Shown in pieces: positions 51,423-59,378 of a DNA stretch of 64,000 nucleotides (position 1 is its first letter; the number at the start of each line of letters is the position of its first letter). The position numbers and the translations under genes were made by a program. This DNA is from Catellatospora bangladeshensis. Lineage in GTDB: Bacteria > Actinomycetota > Actinomycetes > Mycobacteriales > Micromonosporaceae. The notes under the pieces were generated by a model. That model did not search any database. It saw only the letters and a list, made by a program, of their open reading frames with translations, and was not told where the DNA came from. The stretch lies in assembly GCF_016862575.1 (NCBI RefSeq), contig NZ_BONF01000009.1, positions 345,892-409,891 of the forward strand. The letters run 5' to 3'.

Positions 51423-52748
51423 TCAGGCCGGCGGGGCGATGAGCTTCGCCTGCGCCCGGTAGCTGCCCTTGCGCAGGAACGTCGAGTTCACCACGCCCGT
51501 GCCGAGGTACACCTGGTCGAACAGGTTGCCGTCGTTGTCGTCGGTGTACGCGATCGCGACCTCGCCCCACGGCGACACCGCGACGCCCGCCTGCTCCTGC
51601 CTGCCGGTGCTCACCTGCCCGAAGTGCTGGGCGGCGATACGGCCGTCGGCGGTCCCGTCCGGGTTGAGGCCGCGCGCCCACACGTCGCGCGCGTTGGCCG
51701 GGGTGGTCCACCCGACGACCACGTTGGCCTGGTCGTCGAGCCCGACGCTGGCCGTGTTCGCGCCCGCCTCGCTCGACGCCTGCACCTCCGCATGCCGCGG
51801 GGCGCCGTCGGCGGCGAACGAGCGCGACCACACGCCGAACGTGCCCGGATGGTCAGACTCCCAGGCCACCGTGAAGTCGCCGTTGTAGTTCGCCGCGACG
51901 GCGGCCCGCAGCTGCTGTCCGTCGCCGAGCGAGTTGGCCGAGCGCCTGGTCAGGTTCACCGCCCCGTTCGCCTTGGCCAGCCGGACCAGGCCGATGTTGT
52001 AGTAGCCGTTGGCGTCGGCGTCCTCGTCCCAGACGACGATCGCATCGCCCGAGGCGGGCACGGCCACGTCGGGCCGGTGGTGCGCGCCGGCGGCCTGGCC
52101 GGCCGTGACCTCGTACGCCTTCGTGGTGATGTTGGTGAAGCCCGCCGCCCGGACGGTGGCCGGGGCCGTGCCCTGAATGTCCTCCCAGACGACGCTGAAC
52201 GCCACCGCGCTCGCATTGTTCGGGGTCCCGTCGGGGTCGACGGCGACCCGCGGCAGGATCTGCTGGCCGGTCGCGTCGGCGTTGGCCTGCCCGGACGCGA
52301 GCAGCGTGCCGGTCGGGCCGAGCACCCGGTAGGGCACGTTGTAGTAGCCGTTGCCGTCCGGGTCGTCGGACCACACCACGACGGCGTTGCCCCTGTCGTC
52401 CAGCGCGACGTCGGGCGAGATGTGCTTCCAGGCCGTGCCGCTGGTCCCGGCCGCGGACAGCTTCTTCTCGTACAGCGACACGCCGTCCTTGTAGAGGCGG
52501 AGGAACACCTCCGAGTGGGCGCTGTCGCCCGGCGCGGTGCTGTCGCGGTCGTCCTCCCAGACCACGGCCAGGTAGCCGTTGCGGTTCATTGCGATCGCGG
52601 CGCCGTCCTGGTCGCCGGTGGCGACGCTGTTGGCGGCGGAGTACGCCATCCCGGCCGGTGCGGCCGCCGCCGGGCCGGGCACGGCCACCGTCCCCGCCAC
52701 CGCCGATCCGGCCAGCACGGCGACCGCCGGCCACGTGTGCAGCTTCAT
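51423..52748 (-). CDS. secreted repeat protein, probable beta-propeller, function unknown
   Basis: A 441-aa exported protein with signal MKLHTWPAVAVLAGSAVAG...AAAA. The mature part repeats a strand unit of roughly 50 to 60 residues ending in VVWEDDRD, VVWSDDPDGNGYYN, VVWEDIQG, VVWDEDADANGYYN, VAWESDHPG and VVGWTTPAN. The Asp-rich turns suggest calcium binding and the periodicity a propeller or stacked beta-sheet. I do not recognise a family. GAGGAG lies 6 bases before the ATG. The gene starts 9 bases after the PhoD-like stop, so the two are likely co-transcribed. Confidence 0.7.
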   Translation of the reverse strand: MKLHTWPAVAVLAGSAVAGTVAVPGPAAAAPAGMAYSAANSVATGDQDGAAIAMNRNGYLAVVWEDDRDSTAPGDSAHSEVFLRLYKDGVSLYEKKLSAAGTSGTAWKHISPDVALDDRGNAVVVWSDDPDGNGYYNVPYRVLGPTGTLLASGQANADATGQQILPRVAVDPDGTPNNASAVAFSVVWEDIQGTAPATVRAAGFTNITTKAYEVTAGQAAGAHHRPDVAVPASGDAIVVWDEDADANGYYNIGLVRLAKANGAVNLTRRSANSLGDGQQLRAAVAANYNGDFTVAWESDHPGTFGVWSRSFAADGAPRHAEVQASSEAGANTASVGLDDQANVVVGWTTPANARDVWARGLNPDGTADGRIAAQHFGQVSTGRQEQAGVAVSPWGEVAIAYTDDNDGNLFDQVYLGTGVVNSTFLRKGSYRAQAKLIAPPA

Positions 52749-52756
52749 GGTTCTCC

Positions 52757-54277
52757 TCAGACCTGGGTGAGGCCGGGGCGGCCGTCGGCGATGACGAACG
52801 AGCGCAGCGTGCTGACCGGAGCGCCGTGCTCGGTCACGCCGGACACCGCCCGGAAGTCGGCGCGCAGCTGGGTCGGCGTGATGGTGGTGCGCACGTAACC
52901 GCGCCGGTCGGCGTAGAACTTCAGGTGCGGGTTGTTGGACGCGTACGGGACGGCGGTGTCGCCGCTGCCGTTGCCGTCGGAGCTGATCGACGTGCAGACC
53001 AGCTCCGTGCCGATGGTCGCCGAGGACGGGTCGGCGTAGTCGGCCTTCAGCTCGTTGGCCCAGGCCCGGTGCACGTCGCCGGTGAGCACCACCGGGTTGC
53101 GCACCGCCCGGTCGCGCCAGCCCTGCTCGATGCGGGCCCGGCTGGCACGGTAGCCGTCCCAGGCGTCCATGTTGGCCGCCCCGGCGCCGTCGAGCTGGCG
53201 GGCGAAGAACACCTGCTGGGCCAGCAGGTCCCAGGTCGCGGTGCGCTGGGCGAGCCCGTCGAGCAGCCAGGACTCCTGCGCGGCGCCGGTGAGCGTACGC
53301 GCCGGAAGGTCCGCGTCGGCGCACACCTTCCAGCCGTCGCCGCAGGCCTGGTCGTCGCGGAACTGGCGGGTGTCGAGCAGGTGGAACGTGGCCAGGCTGC
53401 CCCACCGCACCCGCCGGTAGAGCGGGATGGCGTTGCCGGTGGGCGCCGCGCTCGGCCGCAGCGGCATGTTCTCGTAGTAGGCGCGGTACGCCGCCGTGCG
53501 CCGGGCCGTCCACTGGGCTGCGGTCAGCACCGGGCTGCTGTCGTTGCGCACCATGCCGGCGTAGTTGTTCTCGACCTCGTGGTCGTCGGGCACCACCAGC
53601 CACGCCGCGGCGGCGTGCGCGGCCTGCAGGTCCGGGTCGGTCTTGTAGAGCGCGTGGCGCACCCGGTAGTCGGCCAGCGACACGGTCTCGGCGCCCACGT
53701 GCAGGCGCACCGCGCCGCTGGTGGCCGGGTCCTCGTAGATGTAGTCGCCCAGATGCACCACGAGCCCGGGGTCGTCCTCGGCCATGCGCCGGTAGGCGGT
53801 GAAGTAGCCGGACTCGTAGTGGGCGCACGACGCGAACGCCATCACCAGGTCACGCCCGGCCGTCCCCGGCGCGGGAGCGGTCCGGGTGCGCCCGACCGGC
53901 GAGATGTGCCCCTGCGCCCGGAACCGGTAGAAGTAGTCGGTGTCGGCGGCCAGCCCGCCCGCGACCACGTGCACACTGTGCGCGTCGGCATACCGGGCGG
54001 CGACCGAACCGGACGCCACCAGCGCGGCGAACGTGCTGGTCTTGGACACCTGCCACTCGACGGTGACGTCGGTGTTGGACATGCCGCCCTGTCCGTCGGC
54101 GTTCAGCGGGGACGGGGCCAGGCGGGTCCACAGCACGACGCTGCTCGCATCGGGCTCGCCGGACGCGACGCCCAGCCGGAACGGATACGACGCGGCGCGG
54201 GCGCTCTGCCCCCAGGCCACAGTGGATGCAGCGGCGAGTCCACCCACGATGAACGTGCGCCGGCCGAGAGTTCTCAT
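52757..54277 (-). CDS. phoD: PhoD-type alkaline phosphatase, Tat-exported
   Basis: A 506-aa enzyme with Tat signal GRRTFIVGGLAAAST, an N-terminal Ig-like PhoD_N domain (LGVASGEPDASSVVLWTRL, DTDYFYRFRAQG) and a metallophosphatase domain: MAFASCAHYESGYF, VVHLGDYIYED, VPDDHEVENNYAG and VVLTGDVHRAWANEL, which carry the iron/calcium ligands including the conserved Cys. It releases phosphate from phosphodiesters and teichoic acid outside the cell. A PHO-box-like repeat lies upstream. Confidence 0.93.
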   Translation of the reverse strand: MRTLGRRTFIVGGLAAASTVAWGQSARAASYPFRLGVASGEPDASSVVLWTRLAPSPLNADGQGGMSNTDVTVEWQVSKTSTFAALVASGSVAARYADAHSVHVVAGGLAADTDYFYRFRAQGHISPVGRTRTAPAPGTAGRDLVMAFASCAHYESGYFTAYRRMAEDDPGLVVHLGDYIYEDPATSGAVRLHVGAETVSLADYRVRHALYKTDPDLQAAHAAAAWLVVPDDHEVENNYAGMVRNDSSPVLTAAQWTARRTAAYRAYYENMPLRPSAAPTGNAIPLYRRVRWGSLATFHLLDTRQFRDDQACGDGWKVCADADLPARTLTGAAQESWLLDGLAQRTATWDLLAQQVFFARQLDGAGAANMDAWDGYRASRARIEQGWRDRAVRNPVVLTGDVHRAWANELKADYADPSSATIGTELVCTSISSDGNGSGDTAVPYASNNPHLKFYADRRGYVRTTITPTQLRADFRAVSGVTEHGAPVSTLRSFVIADGRPGLTQV

Positions 54278-54295
54278 GCCGGGCAGAGTCGTTGA

Positions 54296-54328
54296 TCACG
54301 ATGAACACAGACACGTGTCCATGTGAAT
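54296..54328 (-). promoter_or_regulatory. weak PHO-box-like repeat upstream of phoD
   Basis: On the minus strand three 11-base units run from 54328 to 54296. The first (ATTCACATGGA) and third (GTTCATCGTGA) resemble the PhoP direct-repeat unit GTTCACC of streptomycetes; the middle one does not. Confidence 0.35.
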
Positions 54329-54377
54329 GCCGACCGTCGATGCGGCGACGGCCGACCGTGAACCGTCCGGGACTAGC

Positions 54378-57029
54378 TCAGCGCGAGCCGGGCTCCGTCT
54401 CGCCGGCGGGCGCCTCCGGTGCGGCAGGCTGATGTGTGACCTCGGTGAGCGCCCGCTCCGCGGCGGCCGCCTCGGGCGCGGTGAGCCCGGCCGGGGGCGG
54501 CACCCCGGGCAGGTTGAGGACCATGGTCAGGCCGCCGCCGGGGGTGGTCTCCGGCAGCAGCGTGCCGCCCATCGCCTCGGTCAGCCCCCGCGACAGCGCC
54601 AGGCCCAGGCCCACGCCGGTGTCGTTGTCCCGGTCGCCGAGCCGCTGGAACGGCAGGAACACCTGGTCGCGCTGCTCCTCGGGGATACCCGGGCCGTGGT
54701 CCACCACGCGCAGCTCCACCTGGTCGCCGTGCTCGCTCGCGCTGACCAGGGGCGGGCGGCCGGGCGGGCTGAACCGCAGCGCGTTGCTGATCACGTTGAC
54801 CAGCACGCGCTGGAGCAGGCCTGGGTCGGCGCGTACGGCGGACAGGTCGCCGGGGATGCGCACCCGCACGGTGCGGCCGGCTTCGCCCAGCTCGTCCAGC
54901 GCCGCCGGGACCGCCTCCTCCAGCCACAGCTCCCGTGCCGTGACGCCGAGCGCCCCGGCCTGCAGCCGGCTCATGTCCAGCAGGTTGCTGACCAGCCGGT
55001 TGAGCCGCTCCAGCGACTCGGCGGCGGTGTCCAGCAGCTCCCGCCGGTCCTCGTCGCTGAACGCCACGTCGTCGCTGCGCAGCCCGGCGACCGCGGCCAC
55101 CGCCGAGGCCAGCGGCGTACGCAGGTCGTGGCTGACCGCGGCGAGCAGCGCGGTGCGCATCCGGTCGGCCTCGGCCAGCGGCCGGGCCCGGGCCGCCTCC
55201 TCGGCCAGGCGCTCCTGGCGCAGCGCGACCGCGGCCTGGGCGGCGAACGCCTCGACGATCCGGCGGTCGGCGGCGGGCAGTGCCGGGCCGCGCAGCACCA
55301 CGGTGATCTCGTCGTCGACCGGCACGGCGGTGTCCCCCTCGGCCGGGGTGAAGCAGGGGTCGCCGCCGACGGTGGCCGCGACCCGCCAGGCCGTGGGGTC
55401 GCCCTGGCAGTCCGGCCCGGCCGGCCCCTCCCCCCGCCGCTCCAGCACGGTGACGGCGTCGAGCTGGTACGTCTCGCGCAGGTTGTCGAGCAGCGCCTGC
55501 AGCGGCCGGGCCCCGCGCAGCACGCTGCCCGCGACGGTGGCCAGGGTCGCCGCGTCGGCGGAGGCGCGGGCGGCCTCCCGGGTGCGGCGGGCGGCCATGT
55601 CGACGACGGCGCTCACCGCGGCGGCGACCAGCACGAACACCGCTAGGGCGAGCAGGTTCTCCCGCTCGGCGATGCTGAAGGTGCGTACCGGCGGGGTGAA
55701 GAAGTAGTTGATCAGCAGCGAGGCCGCCACCGCCGCCAGCAGGGCCGGCCACAGGCCGCCGACCAGCGCGACCGCGATGACCATGGCGAGATAGAGCAGG
55801 ATGTCGCTGGCCAGGGAGAGCCGGTCGTCCAGGGCGTGCAGCCCCAGGGTCAGCAGCGGCAGCCCGAACCCGGCGAGGGCGAACCCGGCCAGCCGCCGGG
55901 CCGGCGACAGCGCCGACACCCCGAGGCGGGGCCCGGTCAGGCGGCCGCGGCCGGTGCGCTCGTGGGCGACGAGGTGTACGTCGATCGACCCGGACAGGGC
56001 CGCGGTGGTGGCCCCGACCCCGGGCGAGAGCATCTGCGCCAGGCGGCCCCGGCGGCTGGCGCCGAGCACGAGCTGGGTGGCGTTGACGCCGTTGGCGAAG
56101 TCGAGCAGGGCGCGCGGCACGTCGGTCCCCGCGACCTGGTGATACGTGCCGCCCAGGCTCTCCACCAGGACCCGGTGCCGGGCCAGCAGCGCCGGATCGG
56201 CCCCGGCCAGCCCGTCGGAGCGGGTGACGTGCAGGGCGAGCAGGTCGGCGCCCTTGCTGCGCCCGGCGATGCGGGCGGCGCGGCGGATCAGGGTCTCGCC
56301 CTCGGGACCGCCGGTGACGGCGACGACGACGCGCTCGCGGGTCTCCCACTGCTTGGCGATGCCGTGGTCGGCCCGGTAGCGGTCGAGCTGCTCGTCGACC
56401 TTGTCGGCCAGCCACAGCAGGGCCAGCTCGCGCAGCGCGGTGAGGTTGCCGACGCGGAAGTAGTTGCCGAGCGCCGCGTCGATCTTCTCGGCCTGGTAGA
56501 CGTTGCCGTGCACCATGCGGCGGCGCAGCGCCTCCGGGGTCATGTCGACCAGCTCCACCTGATCGGCCTGGCGCACCACCTGGTCGGGCACGGTCTCGCG
56601 CTGCACTACGCCGGTGATCTGCTCGACCACGTCGTTGAGGGACTCCAGGTGCTGGATGTTGACCGTGGACAGCACGGTGATGCCCGCGTCGAGCAGCAGC
56701 TGGACGTCCTGCCACCGCTTGGCGTGGACGCTGCCGGGCACGTTGGTGTGGGCCAGCTCGTCGACGACGGCGACCTGCGGCGCCCGCGCCAGCACCGCGT
56801 CGACGTCCATCTCGGTGAACGTCGCGCCGCGGTACTCCACGGTGCGCCGGGGCACCACCTCCAGGCCGTCGAGCATCTCGGCGGTGTGCACCCGGCCGTG
56901 CGTCTCCACGAAGCCGATCACGAGGTCCGTGCCGCGGCCCCGGCGGCGCTGCGCCTCCTCCAGCATGGCGTAGGTCTTGCCCACGCCGGGCGCGGCGCCG
57001 AGGTAGATGCGCAGCTGTCCACGAGCCAT
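54378..57029 (-). CDS. kdpD: KdpD-like sensor histidine kinase (orphan)
   Basis: An 883-aa kinase. The KdpD N-terminal domain starts MARGQLRIYLGAAPGVGKTYAML with the Walker A loop GAAPGVGKT, FVETHGR, DELAHTNVPGS and WQDVQLLLDAGI. A universal-stress-protein domain (about 230-360), four membrane segments near 395-500, a GAF-like region, DHp AAVSHDLRTPLASAVA and an ATPase domain with GVGLGLALSRG follow. ATG 57029 fits the family N-terminus; ATG 57047 adds six residues. KdpD controls potassium uptake with KdpE, but neither kdpE nor kdpABC is in the window. Confidence 0.9.
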   Translation of the reverse strand: MARGQLRIYLGAAPGVGKTYAMLEEAQRRRGRGTDLVIGFVETHGRVHTAEMLDGLEVVPRRTVEYRGATFTEMDVDAVLARAPQVAVVDELAHTNVPGSVHAKRWQDVQLLLDAGITVLSTVNIQHLESLNDVVEQITGVVQRETVPDQVVRQADQVELVDMTPEALRRRMVHGNVYQAEKIDAALGNYFRVGNLTALRELALLWLADKVDEQLDRYRADHGIAKQWETRERVVVAVTGGPEGETLIRRAARIAGRSKGADLLALHVTRSDGLAGADPALLARHRVLVESLGGTYHQVAGTDVPRALLDFANGVNATQLVLGASRRGRLAQMLSPGVGATTAALSGSIDVHLVAHERTGRGRLTGPRLGVSALSPARRLAGFALAGFGLPLLTLGLHALDDRLSLASDILLYLAMVIAVALVGGLWPALLAAVAASLLINYFFTPPVRTFSIAERENLLALAVFVLVAAAVSAVVDMAARRTREAARASADAATLATVAGSVLRGARPLQALLDNLRETYQLDAVTVLERRGEGPAGPDCQGDPTAWRVAATVGGDPCFTPAEGDTAVPVDDEITVVLRGPALPAADRRIVEAFAAQAAVALRQERLAEEAARARPLAEADRMRTALLAAVSHDLRTPLASAVAAVAGLRSDDVAFSDEDRRELLDTAAESLERLNRLVSNLLDMSRLQAGALGVTARELWLEEAVPAALDELGEAGRTVRVRIPGDLSAVRADPGLLQRVLVNVISNALRFSPPGRPPLVSASEHGDQVELRVVDHGPGIPEEQRDQVFLPFQRLGDRDNDTGVGLGLALSRGLTEAMGGTLLPETTPGGGLTMVLNLPGVPPPAGLTAPEAAAAERALTEVTHQPAAPEAPAGETEPGSR

Positions 57030-57086
57030 ACCGTGATCATCGCGCATCGGCCGGGCTCCGGCACGGGCGGTCCGGCGTACCCGGAA

Positions 57087-57117
57087 GCGGCCCGCGGAGA
57101 CGTGCTCCGCGGGCCGC
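57087..57117 (-). terminator. strong hairpin terminator after the PASTA kinase gene
   Basis: GCGGCCCGCGGAG (57087-57099) pairs perfectly with CTCCGCGGGCCGC (57105-57117) over a 5-base loop, 17 bases past the kinase stop codon. Confidence 0.8.
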
Positions 57118-57133
57118 CCGGCTCGCTGTCCGG

Positions 57134-59155
57134 TTACCTGCGCTCCTCGCAGCGGATGATGACGCGCTGCCCCGGCTGGAGCTTGCTGCCCGCGTTGGGG
57201 AACTGCCGGATCACCCGGTACCTGTTCTTGTCGTCCCCGCCGCGTACGCCCCGGACCTCGACGCGCAGGCCCATCCCGGCAAGGTGGTTCTCCGCGTCGC
57301 CGCAGTTCCAGTTGCGCACCTCGGGCATCGGCTGCTCGCTGCCGGGAGGCTGGACCGAACGGTTGTTGCTGACCTGGAGCTTGACCGTGTTGCCCCGCTC
57401 GGCGCCGGTGCCGGTGGCCGGGTCCTGCTTGACCACGGTCTCGTACGCCTTGTCGGAGTCGACGTACTCCACCGACACCTTCAGGCCCAGGTTCTCCAGC
57501 TCGTTACGCGCGTCGCGCAGCTGCTTGCCCTCGACGAACGGGATGGTGATCGGCGCCTTGCCCTTGCTGACGATGACCTTGATCTCGGACTCGGGCTCGA
57601 TCGGCTCGCCCGCCTTCGGGTCCGTCTCGATCACGGTGCCCTTCGGGACCAGGTCGTCGAAGCGCTCCCCCGCCTTGACCGGCTTGAGCCGCAGCGGCTC
57701 CGCCTTCAGGTCGACGAGGGCGAGGTCGTAGGGCTTGCCGGTGACGTCGGGCACCTGGCGGCTCTCCGGCCCGGCCGACAGGGTCAGCGTGACCGTGTCA
57801 CCGGACGACACGTTGTCGCCGGGCGCCGGGTCCTGCAGCAGCACCACGTCCTTGGCCACGTTCTCGCGATACTGCGGCGCGGCGAACTCGACCTCCAGCC
57901 CGAGGTTCTCCAGCGCGGCGACGGCCTGGTCCTTGGGCAGGTTCATCACCTGCGGCATGTCGTCGTAGCGGCCGGAGAACAGCCACCAGCCGCCGGTCAG
58001 CACCAGCAGCGCGACCACCACCGCGCCCGCGATCAGGCGCATCCGCCCGCGCGGGTCGGCCATGAGCCGCTGGTAGTGCAGCCGGGCCTGGTCGAGCAGC
58101 GCCGCGACGCCGCCCTCGGCGGCCGCCTCCCGCCGTGAACGGGACTCGGGCTGCTCGGCACCGGGCAGGCGCGCCCACGACGGCCGCTGCGCCGGGGCCA
58201 CCTGGCCGACGATCATCGTCTCCTCGGCCAGCGGCTGCGAGTGGTAGGGCTGGGTCTGCGCCGGCGGCCGCATCACCTGCGTCGCGGCGCTGACCGTGAG
58301 CGTCTCGCGGGCCGCCTGGACGGCCTGCAGCAGCGGGCCCGCGTCCATGAAACGGGCCGCCGGATTGCGCCTGGTGGCCGAGGCCACCAGGTCGTCCAGC
58401 ACCGGCGGCAGGCCGGGCACCAGCCGCGACGGCGCGGGCACGTCCTGCTGGACGTGCGCCCAGGCCACCTCGGCCGGGCGGGCGCCCTCGTAGGGCACGC
58501 GGCCGGTGAGCATCTCGAACAGCACGATGCCCGCGCTGTACACGTCGCCGCGCTGGTCGGAGCGGCCCTCGGCGACCTGCTCCGGGCAGACGTACGCGGC
58601 GGTCACCGCGGGCTGCCCGCCACCGGCCTCGATCGCACGGACCAGGCCCAGGTCGGCCACCTTCACGACGGCGTCGAGGAGGCTGTGGCCGCCGCTCGGC
58701 GAATCGGCGACCAGGATGTTCTCCGGCCGCACGTCCCGGTGCACCAGCCCCGCACGGTGCGCCGCGGCCAGCGCCGACAGCACCTGCTCGCCGATCGCGA
58801 GCGCCTCCAGCGGGGCGAGCCGGCCCCGCTCGGCCAGCACCTCGCGCAGCGTGCGGCCGCGTACGTGCTCCAGGACGAGGTAGGGCAGGCCGTTGTGCAT
58901 ACCCTGACCCAGCCAGACGACCGCGTTCGGGTGGGTGAGCCGGGCCAGGTTGGTGACCTCGTCGGCGAAGCGGTTCAGATGGAACGGCTGCCCCGGGTGC
59001 TCGGGCTGCAGCACCTTGAGCGCGACCGTGCGGCGCAGCCGCTCGTCGACCGCGAGGTAGGTGCTCGCCATACCGTCGCGGGCCACGCGCTCGCGTACGT
59101 GATAGCGCCCGTCGACGAGCGAACCGAGGAGCGGATCGCCGACCTGAGTGTCCAT
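57134..59155 (-). CDS. PASTA-domain Ser/Thr protein kinase (PknB-like)
   Basis: A 673-aa membrane kinase. Kinase domain: VALKVLQ (Lys47), HRDVRPEN at 139-146 and VADLGLV with DLG at 168-170, then CPEQ and GDVYSAGIVLFEML. A membrane helix near 380-400 leads to four PASTA repeats (from MPQVMNLPKDQA; QVPDVTGKPY; ITIPFVEGKQ; MPEVRNWNCGD) that normally bind peptidoglycan fragments. Departures from the norm: the Gly-rich loop is VARDGMAS, the catalytic-loop Lys is Arg (HRDxRPEN), and DFG is DLG. Activity may be altered, though Asp141, Asn146 and Asp168 are intact. Confidence 0.92.
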   Translation of the reverse strand: MDTQVGDPLLGSLVDGRYHVRERVARDGMASTYLAVDERLRRTVALKVLQPEHPGQPFHLNRFADEVTNLARLTHPNAVVWLGQGMHNGLPYLVLEHVRGRTLREVLAERGRLAPLEALAIGEQVLSALAAAHRAGLVHRDVRPENILVADSPSGGHSLLDAVVKVADLGLVRAIEAGGGQPAVTAAYVCPEQVAEGRSDQRGDVYSAGIVLFEMLTGRVPYEGARPAEVAWAHVQQDVPAPSRLVPGLPPVLDDLVASATRRNPAARFMDAGPLLQAVQAARETLTVSAATQVMRPPAQTQPYHSQPLAEETMIVGQVAPAQRPSWARLPGAEQPESRSRREAAAEGGVAALLDQARLHYQRLMADPRGRMRLIAGAVVVALLVLTGGWWLFSGRYDDMPQVMNLPKDQAVAALENLGLEVEFAAPQYRENVAKDVVLLQDPAPGDNVSSGDTVTLTLSAGPESRQVPDVTGKPYDLALVDLKAEPLRLKPVKAGERFDDLVPKGTVIETDPKAGEPIEPESEIKVIVSKGKAPITIPFVEGKQLRDARNELENLGLKVSVEYVDSDKAYETVVKQDPATGTGAERGNTVKLQVSNNRSVQPPGSEQPMPEVRNWNCGDAENHLAGMGLRVEVRGVRGGDDKNRYRVIRQFPNAGSKLQPGQRVIIRCEERR

Positions 59156-59185
59156 GGCAGCGCAGTCTAGGGCAGCGGGCGCGGC

Positions 59186-59200
59186 AACCGGAGACTCCGG
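59186..59200. promoter_or_regulatory. palindrome upstream of the PASTA kinase gene
   Basis: ACCGGAG-A-CTCCGGT is a perfect 15-bp dyad 31 bases before the kinase start; a smaller GCGGT-A-ACCGC dyad follows near 59225. The role is unknown. Confidence 0.3.
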
Positions 59201-59264
59201 TGCCGAGATGGTCTCACTTTGCGGCGGTAACCGCCCGCCGCGTCCCGTTTGCGCAGGTGGGGAG

Positions 59265-59336
59265 CGGGACCGGCCGGATTCGCACCGGCGTCCTCCAGAT
59301 TGAGGTCGGGCGCGACGACTTCTGCGCTACGGCCCC
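59265..59336 (-). tRNA. tRNA-like element, non-canonical or degenerate
   Basis: On the minus strand a 72-nt stretch can form a 7-bp acceptor stem (GGGGCCG with CGGTCCC, one G-U), TA at positions 8-9, a D-arm with GCGC/GCGC stem, and a T-arm GCCGG/CCGGC with loop TGCGAAT. The anticodon arm is poor: CGACC/GGAGG has two mismatches, the loop lacks U33, the D-loop lacks GG, and position 55 is G. No CCA is encoded. The amino-acid identity cannot be given. It could be a decayed tRNA or a conserved tRNA-shaped RNA. The acceptor 5' half also belongs to the adjacent terminator stem. Confidence 0.4.
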
Positions 59337-59367
59337 GCTCGCCGAGAGTCTAGGCGAGCGGGGCCGT
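59329..59367 (-). terminator. strong terminator after the chitinase gene
   Basis: ACGGCCCCGCTCGCC (59329-59343) pairs perfectly with GGCGAGCGGGGCCGT (59353-59367), 15 bp with a 9-base loop, 12 bases past the chitinase stop. Its distal arm overlaps the tRNA-like element. Confidence 0.85.
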
Positions 59368-59378
59368 GCTTCGTGCGT

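Noticed and set aside
55836..57731. 631-codon plus-strand open frame
   Set aside because: It spans the antisense of both kdpD and the PASTA kinase gene and crosses the terminator between them.
59265..59336. Functional elongator tRNA
   Set aside because: The anticodon stem has two mismatches, U33 and the D-loop GG are missing, and no anticodon can be read, so only a tRNA-like call is kept.
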